64,000 bases of DNA from Candidatus Paracaedibacter acanthamoebae. GTDB lineage: Bacteria; Pseudomonadota; Alphaproteobacteria; Paracaedibacterales; Paracaedibacteraceae. The stretch is taken from NCBI RefSeq assembly GCF_000742835.1, contig NZ_CP008941.1:682001-746000 (forward strand), in the 5' to 3' direction. Shown here one piece after another: positions 27,446 to 36,333 of the stretch (its first letter is position 1; each line of letters begins with the position of its first letter). Below the pieces are notes generated by a model. That model was not told where the DNA came from. It saw only the letters and a list, made by a program, of their open reading frames with translations, and searched no databases. The translations under genes were made by a program, and so were the position numbers.

Positions 27446-28829
27446 GGGTACCTACCAATACAACAACGGCATTTTTATAAGAGGCAAAAGGTTGTTCAAA
27501 ATGGTATTCTCGCGCCGAAAAATAAACTTCTGTACCTGCGGAATCAAAATTCTGAACAATTGTAAGAGCATAACTCTTAGCTCTTTCATTATTTGCAAGA
27601 TTGAGATTGGTTTCAAGCAATGTATTCGCTTTAGAATAACCCCAATCAATGGCAAAAGCGGTTTTTCCACAATTGATAAACTTAGTCTGATAACCTGCTT
27701 TCAGGAACCAGAAAGTTGCTTGTTTGCGTTTTAGCTGTTTAACAGCTGACTTCATACGATATTTTTCAATACCGCCCGCTGCCCCAAAACTAAATCCATT
27801 ATTATAGATTGCAAAGGACCCATGATAGGTATGATGACAGCGTGATTGAGTAGCATTATTGACGGTAACCGTGCTAAATGGCTGATAGGTATGAGCAATT
27901 GCAGCACCGACTTTGGTTTTTCCAAATTTAGCAGCGTATTTAATACTTTGGTCAGACTGATCGCCGTTTGTATGAGTTAATCCAATGACCACTCCTTTAA
28001 AAGATGGAGAATCATAACGAATCCGATTGGCCCGTTGCAAACCATCCATATTTCTGAATGCATCAGAGGCAATTCTCTGATTGGCTGATGTCCGCAACTT
28101 TTTGTTATAGAATCTAAAACCACCTAAATTATTAGAGGCTTCGGAGGCATTACTGATTGCCGTTGTTCCAGAGAAATCAACTTCGGAAACTCCGTCACTT
28201 GAAGTCGATCCTTTACCAATAAATAATGTACCAAAGGTGTCATGCTTAAAAACAGCCTCGAGCCTGCGGTTACGCACAATTGGACTCGTATCACCATAAG
28301 CCGAGCCTATGGGCGCAGACCCAATATCTGCATCAGCAGCAGCAGATTGAACTCCATCTGTTAACTCAGTTTCGATCACAGCCTGAATTTGAAATTTGGA
28401 GTTAATGTTAGATTGACCTGTAATATTGACGCGACTAGAACTTGCCGTGGAATCTAAATGCTCAATGCGACTCTGGTTGCCGTTATTGCGATAAGCAACA
28501 AAACGGTTAATTTGGCCACTTAACTTAACAGAACTTTTAGGATTGCCAGAAGTTACAAGTGACTTTGGAAGCTTTTCTGGGACCAAGGCCGGCTTAGGCT
28601 CCCTAAGAGCGCTCTCTTCAAGTTTCTTAATTTTAGTTTCAAGTTTGGCGAGACGAGTCTGAGTCCTATAGTCTGGCGAATAATTTGGAGCAGCATCGCG
28701 TTTTGGTTTTACAATTTTAGCCTGATGAGGTGCACACTTTACTTTCTTTTTGCACTTTTTAGCCTCGGCAGAAAAGGGGATACATACTGTCACCGTGACC
28801 AAAAAGTACTTAATAAAATTGTTCATCAA
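27432..28829 (-). CDS. Outer-membrane porin
   Basis: 465 aa with a signal peptide ending SAEA, a Lys/Cys-rich linker, a short coiled coil (TRLAKLETKIKKLEESALRE near 57-76) and then a beta-rich barrel starting SVKLSGQINRFVAYRN. The chain ends in Phe (GTRVKF), as outer-membrane barrels do. The stretch ending RLEAVFKHDTFGTLFIGKG resembles the porin region where subunits contact. General diffusion of small solutes is the family role; selectivity is unknown. Confidence 0.85.
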   Translation of the reverse strand: MMNNFIKYFLVTVTVCIPFSAEAKKCKKKVKCAPHQAKIVKPKRDAAPNYSPDYRTQTRLAKLETKIKKLEESALREPKPALVPEKLPKSLVTSGNPKSSVKLSGQINRFVAYRNNGNQSRIEHLDSTASSSRVNITGQSNINSKFQIQAVIETELTDGVQSAAADADIGSAPIGSAYGDTSPIVRNRRLEAVFKHDTFGTLFIGKGSTSSDGVSEVDFSGTTAISNASEASNNLGGFRFYNKKLRTSANQRIASDAFRNMDGLQRANRIRYDSPSFKGVVIGLTHTNGDQSDQSIKYAAKFGKTKVGAAIAHTYQPFSTVTVNNATQSRCHHTYHGSFAIYNNGFSFGAAGGIEKYRMKSAVKQLKRKQATFWFLKAGYQTKFINCGKTAFAIDWGYSKANTLLETNLNLANNERAKSYALTIVQNFDSAGTEVYFSAREYHFEQPFASYKNAVVVLVGTRVKF

Positions 28830-28913
28830 AAATGCCAGCTATAACGTCTATGAATACAATTTTATTAAAAATAAGTTAATTTCGCAAACTTTATTGATGA
28901 ATAGTTAATAAAC

Positions 28914-30290
28914 TTAGGCTTGCTCAAGAAGATTGGAAATAAACTTAAAAGCTGGTAGTAGGCCCATAGCCTCCCCCCCTTCTGGCTTGCCGGGGGTTGA
29001 AGATAAGTTCCATGCCATGTGATCAATGTGGATCCAATTGATGTCTTTTTCAACAAACTGCTCTAGGAATAATGCTGCCACTATCGCCCCACCATAGGAC
29101 GACTTACCTGTACTGCTCAGATCGGCGATGGGTGATTTTAATAATTTTACATACGGTTTATGCAAGGGCATTGGCCACAAGGGTTCTTGCATTTCACAAC
29201 CTGCTGCAAGCAAAGCATCAGAAATTTCTTGGTTATTGCTAAAAACTGCAGGCAGCTCTGTCCCAAGAGCAATGCGGGCAGCTCCGGTTAAAGTCGCAAA
29301 ATCAATAACCAGATCTGGCTTGCTTTGACAAGCTTCGTACAATGCATCACAGAGAATTAAGCGTCCTTCAGCATCAGTATTCCCAATTTCAACAGTTAGC
29401 CCTTTACGCGTTTTAATGATATCCATAGGATGCATAGCATTGCCACTGACGGCATTTTCAACAGCGGGAATCAACAGATGTAAGGAGATAGGCAAATTGA
29501 GTTTCATAATCATCATGGCAAGCGCTAATGCATGGGCAGCACCCCCCATATCCTTTTTCATCATAAACATTCCAGCCGACGGCTTAATATCCAGCCCACC
29601 GGAATCAAAGCATACCCCCTTGCCCACAATGGCAATTGATTTTTTAGCCTGAGGATGGGACCATCGCAAATCTATAAGACGTGGGGCAATTTCTGCAGCT
29701 TTCCCCACTGTGTGGATTGCAGGAAATTCGTGCTGCAATTCGTCACCTAAAATAATCTTGAGCTGCGCCCCAAAGTTAGCCGTCGCCGTTTTAACAGCAT
29801 CCGCTAGGGTGACAGGCGTCAAATCGCAGGCCGGAGTATTGATTAGATCCCGCACTAAAGTTATAGCGTCTTTTGCAGTTTCAACCCAATTTCTGTTAAC
29901 TGCAGACGGCCAAACTAAAATGACCTGCTTTTTGTTCTTTTGTTCTTTATACCGGGTAAACTGATAGGATGCCAATGCCCAAGTTAAGCATGCTAAGCTT
30001 TGATCAAGATCACCCCAATCATCAATTTGGTAAGTACCACTCGGTAGCTTACCAGCAAGACTAGCGAATTGCCACGGTGTCTCATCAAGCCCCCAGAAAA
30101 TTTCGTCAATTTGGCCCTCACCATTCGGGACCAATAAGATTGATGAAGGCATTGCCTTAAACTCATGTTGCTCTACCCATGTCTGAACATAGAGTGGCCG
30201 ATGTTTTAGAAGATCAGATAAGGTGGATGGATTACATAACCTTATTGGTGTGACTGTGCTAGCGGACTCAGTAAAGCAAGTGTTTAGCAT
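28914..30290 (-). CDS. Leucyl aminopeptidase family M17
   Basis: 458 aa cytosolic metallo-aminopeptidase. The family signature NTDAEGRL is near residue 305. The metal and catalytic residues sit in VGKGVCFDSGGLDIKPSAGM near 223-242 and MKKDMGGAA just after. The N-terminal domain is short and divergent, as in the compact alphaproteobacterial M17 proteins rather than classic PepA. No signal peptide. It may recycle peptides taken up or released inside the cell. Confidence 0.93.
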   Translation of the reverse strand: MLNTCFTESASTVTPIRLCNPSTLSDLLKHRPLYVQTWVEQHEFKAMPSSILLVPNGEGQIDEIFWGLDETPWQFASLAGKLPSGTYQIDDWGDLDQSLACLTWALASYQFTRYKEQKNKKQVILVWPSAVNRNWVETAKDAITLVRDLINTPACDLTPVTLADAVKTATANFGAQLKIILGDELQHEFPAIHTVGKAAEIAPRLIDLRWSHPQAKKSIAIVGKGVCFDSGGLDIKPSAGMFMMKKDMGGAAHALALAMMIMKLNLPISLHLLIPAVENAVSGNAMHPMDIIKTRKGLTVEIGNTDAEGRLILCDALYEACQSKPDLVIDFATLTGAARIALGTELPAVFSNNQEISDALLAAGCEMQEPLWPMPLHKPYVKLLKSPIADLSSTGKSSYGGAIVAALFLEQFVEKDINWIHIDHMAWNLSSTPGKPEGGEAMGLLPAFKFISNLLEQA

Positions 30291-30383
30291 TTTATAAAAA
30301 ATAAAGGGACTTTATATTATATTGAATCTATATCTTAAATTTGTCATGCTTTTTTATGTTTTTTAGCTCTTTATTTTAAATAT

Positions 30384-31712
30384 TCAAGCCCTGTTAGCCT
30401 GTTGAACATCGCTTTCTGATGAATCTGCCGTATCGGATAGAATACCATTTAACAGAATAACTGATGGTACCAGCGCTGCAAAACAGAACAAGAACAATAC
30501 GGACCAAGACACTTGATCAGCAAGCCAGCCGGCCATAGCCGAGGTGCCCACACGGCACAAAGACCCAAATGAGTACAGTAATGTAAAATGCGATGCTGTA
30601 TGTGGTTGGGTACATAACCCTGATAATAAAGCAATGAATATGGTTGATGTCATGCCCGAACACAAGCTTTCTGATCCAACTGTAATCATCAGAATGTTAG
30701 AGTCATGGCCACTTAGGCTTTGAATTGTAAACATTAAAGCAGAAACGGCCTGCAAGACAGCACACATAGTAGCTGACTGGTATATACCTAGACGTTGAAT
30801 CATCAAGCCCCCAATTAACCCACCAATAACCATCAATGTAATACCAAAAAGCTTTGATACATTGGCAAATTCTAGCTTACTGAACCCCAAATCGCATAAA
30901 AAGGGAGCACTCATCGAATTCAAAACTGTGTCAGTCATCTTAAAAAAGAAAATAAAGGCCAGAATCATCCATAGCTTATCTTTATGAGCAAACTGACGAA
31001 TGGGTAATATAAAAAATGAAGCCAATCTTTTAAGAAAATGATGCTGTCGGCCAGAAAAATCTGGCTTAACAATAGTTGTAGAAATTGGCTCAGGAATAAT
31101 ACAGGTAAGACCAAGAGAAAGAATGCTTAAGAATGCCATAATATGATAGGCATGCTGCCAGCTGAATATAGCAGCCAGGTAAAGAGCACCTGCTCCTGAA
31201 ATTAACATTCCAAACCGAAAACCAATGGTTTCAAAAGCAGCAGCAGTTCCACAGTTTTTAGCCGATATTGTTTCAATTCGATAAGCATCAATGATAATAT
31301 CTTGCGTTGCCGAAAAGACAGCAACCAAAGTAGCTGTTACGCCCAGCTGTAACAAATTTTCTGCAGGGCTACAAAATCCCATCGCAAACAAACTGAAGGT
31401 CAATAAAACTTGGGAGACTAATAACCACGACCGTCGCTTTCCCCACCGCTTTGTCAAAAACGGAATTCCTACATAATCGACCACCGGCGCCCAAATAAAT
31501 TTAAAACTATAAGGTAAACTGACGATCATGAACAAGCCAATCGCCGTATTCGTGGCTCCGTCTTCAGCTAGCCAATAACTTAAGGTGGATAGAGTCAATA
31601 AAAAGGGAAGTCCACTTACAAACCCCAAAGCCAATATTCTAACAATCCGTATATCCACGCTTTGGAACAGATGATGAAGGGTTGCGAATGTTTTGCACTT
31701 CTTGATTATCAA
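30384..31712 (-). CDS. AmpG-like MFS permease (muropeptide type)
   Basis: 442 aa with about twelve membrane segments. The N-terminal stretch LGFVSGLPFLLTLSTLSYWLAEDG and APVVDYVGIPFLTKRWGKRRSW match AmpG family permeases, which import GlcNAc-anhydroMurNAc peptides for wall recycling. The start is a TTG at 31712, supported by GAGG 7 bases upstream. No ATG precedes the first helix. No ampD or nagZ is nearby, so the substrate is inferred from similarity only. Confidence 0.82.
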   Translation of the reverse strand: MIIKKCKTFATLHHLFQSVDIRIVRILALGFVSGLPFLLTLSTLSYWLAEDGATNTAIGLFMIVSLPYSFKFIWAPVVDYVGIPFLTKRWGKRRSWLLVSQVLLTFSLFAMGFCSPAENLLQLGVTATLVAVFSATQDIIIDAYRIETISAKNCGTAAAFETIGFRFGMLISGAGALYLAAIFSWQHAYHIMAFLSILSLGLTCIIPEPISTTIVKPDFSGRQHHFLKRLASFFILPIRQFAHKDKLWMILAFIFFFKMTDTVLNSMSAPFLCDLGFSKLEFANVSKLFGITLMVIGGLIGGLMIQRLGIYQSATMCAVLQAVSALMFTIQSLSGHDSNILMITVGSESLCSGMTSTIFIALLSGLCTQPHTASHFTLLYSFGSLCRVGTSAMAGWLADQVSWSVLFLFCFAALVPSVILLNGILSDTADSSESDVQQANRA

Positions 31713-31887
31713 GGATTAGCCTCAGCTTCGCGCTCGTAAGCCAGATTATATCAATTATTTCACAAGAGTGCTAAGGAAAAGTAAAAAATCTCAGCCATTC
31801 GTTCCTATATTTAAATAATTGAAGAATAGGCTTTAAGGGCACCTTCCCCGGTCTTGATCCCCAATCAAGTTGAGGACAGGCCCGGGG

Positions 31888-32203
31888 TCTCGAGATCATA
31901 TAAGTGGTTGTTTGTCAGCGCGAGTTCCCGGCTCTTCGGCCGGGAAAAGAAAGTTTTTTGTAACTTTTTCACCAACCTCCTCCTTTTTCCGGACAAGCGC
32001 AGCACGATCTGGAATCTCGAAATCACATAAATCATCATTTATCAGCTAGAGTTTCCGGCGCTTCGGCCGGGAAAAGAAAGTTTTTTGTAACTTTTTCACC
32101 AACCTCCTCCTTTTTCCGGACAAGCGCAGCGCGATCCGGAATCTCGAAATCACATAAATCATCATTTGCCATCTCAAGTTCCCCGCTCTTCTGCCAGGAA
32201 AAT
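31888..32203. repeat. 127-bp tandem repeat, two full copies and a partial third
   Basis: Units start at 31888, 32015 and 32142 (each beginning TCTCGA), a period of exactly 127. The second half of the unit, including AAGTTTTTTGTAACTTTTTC and GGACAAGCGCAGC, is almost invariant, while the first 45 bases differ. Each unit has a stem such as TTCCCGGC/GCCGGGAA. The array fills most of the 534-base gap between the AmpG-like gene and lolD. Its GC-rich motifs resemble dispersed intergenic repeats of other alphaproteobacteria. Confidence 0.9.
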
Positions 32204-32246
32204 GGCCTCTCTAAACAATAAGTACTCCCACCTTACGCTTACTTCT

Positions 32247-32921
32247 CTACACAAGCTGTCCTGCTTTAATTTCAATGATCCGGTCCATCTTTTTAGCCAA
32301 GTCAGAATTATGGGTTGCAATTAAAGCTGACATTCCTGTCTCCCGTACCAGCTGCATCATCTCACCAAAAACGATATCGGAAGTGGCATAGTCTAAATTG
32401 CCTGTCGGTTCATCAGCTAAGAGAATTTTAGGAGAATTTGCTAAAGCCCGCGCAATGGCTACACGCTGTTGTTCCCCACCGGATAACTTTTTAGGACGGT
32501 GCTCTAATCTATGGGACAATCCAAGTTTAACGAGTAAATCTTTCGCCTTTAAACGCGCCTGCGCTGCAGACGTATTGGCTATAAGTTGAGGAACCATAAC
32601 ATTTTCAACAGCAGAGAACTCGGGTAATAAATGATGGAATTGATACACAAATCCAACATAGCGATTCCGTAAATGAGTTCGTTCCGTATCGGATAACTGC
32701 ACTGTATCTTTACCAGCCATAATAACGCGACCGGTGGTGGGTGGCTCTAGTAATCCCGCAATCTGCAACAAGGTAGATTTACCTGCTCCACTATGCCCGA
32801 CTAACGCCACAATTTCTCCACTTTGAATTTGAAAATTAATGTTTTTTAGAATCTCTAAAGTTTCCTCTGCTTGCTCAAAAGTTCGGGTGATAGAATCTAA
32901 AATTAATGTTGTTTGGGTCAT
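32247..32921 (-). CDS. lolD: Lipoprotein-releasing system ATPase
   Basis: ATPase of the Lol exporter that extracts lipoproteins from the inner membrane to LolA. Walker [10 protein letters not shown] is near residues 42-50, signature [15 protein letters not shown] near 146-160, and Walker [13 protein letters not shown] near 166-177. At 224 aa it has normal length. It overlaps the membrane subunit gene by 4 bases (ATGA). Confidence 0.96.
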   Translation of the reverse strand: MTQTTLILDSITRTFEQAEETLEILKNINFQIQSGEIVALVGHSGAGKSTLLQIAGLLEPPTTGRVIMAGKDTVQLSDTERTHLRNRYVGFVYQFHHLLPEFSAVENVMVPQLIANTSAAQARLKAKDLLVKLGLSHRLEHRPKKLSGGEQQRVAIARALANSPKILLADEPTGNLDYATSDIVFGEMMQLVRETGMSALIATHNSDLAKKMDRIIEIKAGQLV

Positions 32922-34186
32922 TGTCTCAAAGCCTCCACGGGATCAAGGCGCGCCGCTCGCCAGGATGGGTACAGGGTCGATAGGAAAGTAAGAATTAATG
33001 CTGTTACAACTGTGATGGTTACATCAAGTGGATCAAGCTTACATGGAAGCTGTGTTAAAAAATAAATTTCTTCATTAAACAGATTGGTTCCTAGTAAAGA
33101 CTGTAATCCCTGACGAATAGATTCAATATTTAAAGCAAATGCTAAGCCCACTGTCAGCCCCAAAGCCGTACCAACTAACCCCAAGGTTGATCCTGTTAAA
33201 AAGAAAATGCGCATCATACTTTTCTGGCTGGCACCCATGGTTCGCATAATCGCTATATCCCGAGTTTTATCTTTCACAAGCATAATCAAACTCGACAAAA
33301 TATTGAAGGCAGCGATTAGAATAATAAGCGTCAAAATAATAAACATCACATTGCGTTCAACTTCGACAGCTTGAAACAAAGTATTGTTAGAGTTTTGCCA
33401 ATCAAAAAGCTGATAGCCTTGACCAATCGTATTTTGAATCTGAAAGGATCGCTGACCAACCTTATCAGGATTATCCACAAACACATCCAAGTTTGTGACA
33501 CCATCCCCCAAGCGGAAAAAAGATTGAGCCGATGCTAAGGGAATAAAAATAACGCCAGAATCATATTGAAAGACACCCGCCTTAAAAATTGCCGCGACTA
33601 CAAAGGATTTTTGACGCGGTAAAGTTCCAAAAGCCGAGGCGGTTCCTTCTGGACTCATTAAACTGATTCGATCGCCAACAACAATACCAGTTTTGCGGGC
33701 AAGAGTAACACCAATAGCCACCGTTTCAGTTTTCACATCGTCATGTTCAAAAACACCAAATTGATCAAGGGTTCCATCCACAATATTATTCTTAATAAAA
33801 TCGCGCTTCTTAAGATCTGCAGGGCGCATCCCATGCACCTGAACGCCGCGCGCTTGGGCACGATACATTAACATCGCCTGCCGTTCTATCTCCGGATAAA
33901 CTTGGACTACGCCTTTAACCTTCCGCACAGCATCCGCCACCTTATCAAAATCATCAAAAGGACGATTGATCGCATTGATAGCCACATGGCCATTCATACC
34001 AATAATGCGTTGCAATAACTCTTGCCGAAAACCATTCATGACAGCCATGACGATGATTAGTGTTGCAACTCCCAAGGCAATGCCAATAAAAGAAAACCAA
34101 GCAATAACAGAAACAAAACCTTCTTGCCGTGATGATCGCAAGTATCGAAATGCAATCATCCGTTCAAATTTTGAAAACATAGTCAT
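32918..34186 (-). CDS. lolC: Lipoprotein-releasing system membrane subunit (single LolC/E type)
   Basis: 422 aa with the LolC/E layout: one N-terminal membrane helix (FSFIGIALGVATLIIVMAVM), a large periplasmic domain, and three C-terminal helices. The family motif MNGFRQELLQRIIGMNGH lies after helix 1. Only one LolC/E gene is present next to lolD, so the complex may be a homodimer of the LolF kind known where LolC and LolE are not separate. The start may be Met1 or Met3. Confidence 0.93.
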   Translation of the reverse strand: MTMFSKFERMIAFRYLRSSRQEGFVSVIAWFSFIGIALGVATLIIVMAVMNGFRQELLQRIIGMNGHVAINAINRPFDDFDKVADAVRKVKGVVQVYPEIERQAMLMYRAQARGVQVHGMRPADLKKRDFIKNNIVDGTLDQFGVFEHDDVKTETVAIGVTLARKTGIVVGDRISLMSPEGTASAFGTLPRQKSFVVAAIFKAGVFQYDSGVIFIPLASAQSFFRLGDGVTNLDVFVDNPDKVGQRSFQIQNTIGQGYQLFDWQNSNNTLFQAVEVERNVMFIILTLIILIAAFNILSSLIMLVKDKTRDIAIMRTMGASQKSMMRIFFLTGSTLGLVGTALGLTVGLAFALNIESIRQGLQSLLGTNLFNEEIYFLTQLPCKLDPLDVTITVVTALILTFLSTLYPSWRAARLDPVEALRQ

Positions 34187-34347
34187 CTATCTTTAAAATT
34201 ATTCTAACCAAATTATAAGGCAGGATTGACCATTTATGAAGCTAATAGTTGTCGGACATTAAGATTATGTATATTTTCCACATTTTTTAAATGACTATCT
34301 TAGACCGAAAACTCTTTCTTATCTCCCCCCACAATCAAACAAAAAAA

Positions 34348-34376
34348 TCGACATAATTCGTCTAAACAGTTATACT
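34348..34376 (+). promoter_or_regulatory. fabI promoter
   Basis: TCGACA (34348-34353), exactly 17 bases, TATACT (34371-34376), placed 32 bases before the chosen fabI ATG. Confidence 0.75.
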
Positions 34377-34408
34377 AGATATAAAAATTAAATTTTAGGA
34401 ATATGACA

Positions 34409-35218
34409 ATGACAAAAACTGGATTAATGGCTGGTAAAAGAGGCGTCATTATGGGTGTGGCCAATGACCACTCTCTTGCTTGGGGAGTTTCTCAGGCTCT
34501 TGCCGCTCAAGGGGCGGAACTTGCGTTTACTTATCAAGGCGAAACTTTGATGAAGCGCGTCTCTCCTTTAGCAGCAGAACTTGGCTCTGATTTTATGATT
34601 GAATGCGACGTTTCGGTCGAGGGTGATATCGCCAAAGCGTTTGAAACAATTGGAAAAAAATGGGGCAAGGTTGACTTTGTTGTTCATGCCATTGCTTTTG
34701 CTGATAAAAACGAACTCAAAGGCAATTACCGCGACACCAGCCGCAGCAACTTCCTTAATTCGATGAATATTTCCTGTTATTCCTTCACAGAAACATGTCG
34801 AGAAGCTGCCAAATATATGAAAGAAGGCGGCTCCTTGCTAACCTTAACGTATTATGGTGCAGAAAAAGTCGTGCCTCATTATAATGTTATGGGTGTCGCT
34901 AAAGCAGCATTAGAAGCAAGCGTTCGCTATTTAGCAGCCGACTTAGGAACCGAGAGTATCCGCGTTAATGCTATTTCTGCAGGTCCAGTTAAAACTTTGG
35001 CTGCAGCCGGGATTGGTGATTTTCGCTACATCTTAAAATGGAATCAATTTAATTCTCCTTTGCGTCGTAACACCACTCTTGAGGATGTAGGGGGCGCCGG
35101 CGTTTACTTATTAAGTGATTTGGCTGCTGGTGTCACCGGGGAAATACACCATGTCGACAGCGGTTATAACATCATTGGTATGAAAGCAATTGATGCACCA
35201 GACATTACACTAGAGTAG
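34409..35218 (+). CDS. fabI: Enoyl-[acyl-carrier-protein] reductase (NADH)
   Basis: Final reductive step of type II fatty acid elongation. NAD-binding N-terminus GKRGVIMGVANDHSLAWG is typical of FabI. The catalytic Tyr and Lys are in YNVMGVAK near residues 158-165, after TYYGAEKVVPH. ATG 34409 is preferred over 34403 because AGGA ends 8 bases before it. About 269 aa. It is followed 6 bases later by aroC. Confidence 0.96.
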   Translation: MTKTGLMAGKRGVIMGVANDHSLAWGVSQALAAQGAELAFTYQGETLMKRVSPLAAELGSDFMIECDVSVEGDIAKAFETIGKKWGKVDFVVHAIAFADKNELKGNYRDTSRSNFLNSMNISCYSFTETCREAAKYMKEGGSLLTLTYYGAEKVVPHYNVMGVAKAALEASVRYLAADLGTESIRVNAISAGPVKTLAAAGIGDFRYILKWNQFNSPLRRNTTLEDVGGAGVYLLSDLAAGVTGEIHHVDSGYNIIGMKAIDAPDITLE

Positions 35219-35224
35219 TTTTCT

Positions 35225-36310
35225 ATGCCCGGGAACACCATTGGACAAGCTTTTACTCTAACCACGTGGGGTGAGAGTCATGGTACAGCCATTGGGGGTG
35301 TCTTAGATGGTGTTCCTCCTGGCTTTCCTTTAGATATAAAGAAAATTCAACAAGCATTGGACCGTCGCAAACCAGGCGGACACCATAGATTAACCTCAGC
35401 TCGTCAAGAATCTGATCAAATTCATATTCTGTCTGGGGTGTACGAAGGTAAAACGTTAGGAACCCCTTTATCTTTTTTAATTTATAATACAGATCAACGG
35501 TCTGGCGATTACGATCCCTTTAAGAACATTTATCGTCCTGGCCATGCGGATTACAGTTACACCATGAAATATGGTCACGTGGATCACCGTGGAGGCGGAC
35601 GCGCCTCAGCCCGTGAAACAGCCATACGAGTTGCCGCAGGCGCAATAGCCCACCAAATTCTGCAATTGTCTTTCCCCACCCTTCAAACAACAGCTGCCGT
35701 TATTCAGCTAGGAACTCAAAAACTTAGCTCAACCTGGCTGGGACATCCTTATCCGGAAAATCCTTTATTTTGCCCTGATGAAAAAAGTACACAATCATGG
35801 ACTCCTTATCTGCAAGACATAAAGAATCAAGGACGATCAGTGGGCGCCTTAATTGAGGTTCACGTGAAGAATATGCCGTCTGGATTGGGAGAACCTGTCT
35901 ATGACAAGCTAGATGCAGATCTTGCTAAAGCATTGATGAGTATTAACGCCGTTAAAGGTGTGGAAATCGGAGAGGGTTTTGGCTGTGTAACATCAGAAAA
36001 CGGATATGATGAACTCTCAGCAGAGACGGCTTCAAAGCATCTGACTAATAAAGCTGGAGGAATTGTGGGCGGCATTTCGACCGGTCAGGACATTATTTGT
36101 CGAGTTGCTTTAAAACCTACAAGTTCGACGCCACAATCACGTAAAACGTTAACAAAAGATGAAATTCCTGTAGATGTCTCCATTACCGGCCGACATGATC
36201 CATGTGTTGGTATTCGGGCTGTTCCAATTGTGGAAGCCATGGTAAGTTTAGTTATTATGGATCATTTTCTAAGATGGCAAGGCCAGTGTGGCAGCAAATT
36301 TAGAAAATAG
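35225..36310 (+). CDS. aroC: Chorismate synthase
   Basis: Converts EPSP to chorismate with reduced FMN. Signatures: WGESHGTAIGGVLDGVPPG at residues 14-32, GHADYSYTMKYGHVDHRGGGR near residues 107-127 and RHDPCVGIRAVPIVEAM near residue 325. 361 aa, full length. The fabI-aroC neighbourhood is common in alphaproteobacteria. aroK lies separately at 52.9 kb. Confidence 0.97.
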   Translation: MPGNTIGQAFTLTTWGESHGTAIGGVLDGVPPGFPLDIKKIQQALDRRKPGGHHRLTSARQESDQIHILSGVYEGKTLGTPLSFLIYNTDQRSGDYDPFKNIYRPGHADYSYTMKYGHVDHRGGGRASARETAIRVAAGAIAHQILQLSFPTLQTTAAVIQLGTQKLSSTWLGHPYPENPLFCPDEKSTQSWTPYLQDIKNQGRSVGALIEVHVKNMPSGLGEPVYDKLDADLAKALMSINAVKGVEIGEGFGCVTSENGYDELSAETASKHLTNKAGGIVGGISTGQDIICRVALKPTSSTPQSRKTLTKDEIPVDVSITGRHDPCVGIRAVPIVEAMVSLVIMDHFLRWQGQCGSKFRK

Positions 36311-36333
36311 AGATCAGAACTATAGGGGGAAAC

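Noticed and set aside
31888-32203. CRISPR array
   Set aside because: Repeat unit is 127 bp, not 24-40 bp with unique spacers, and no cas gene is near.
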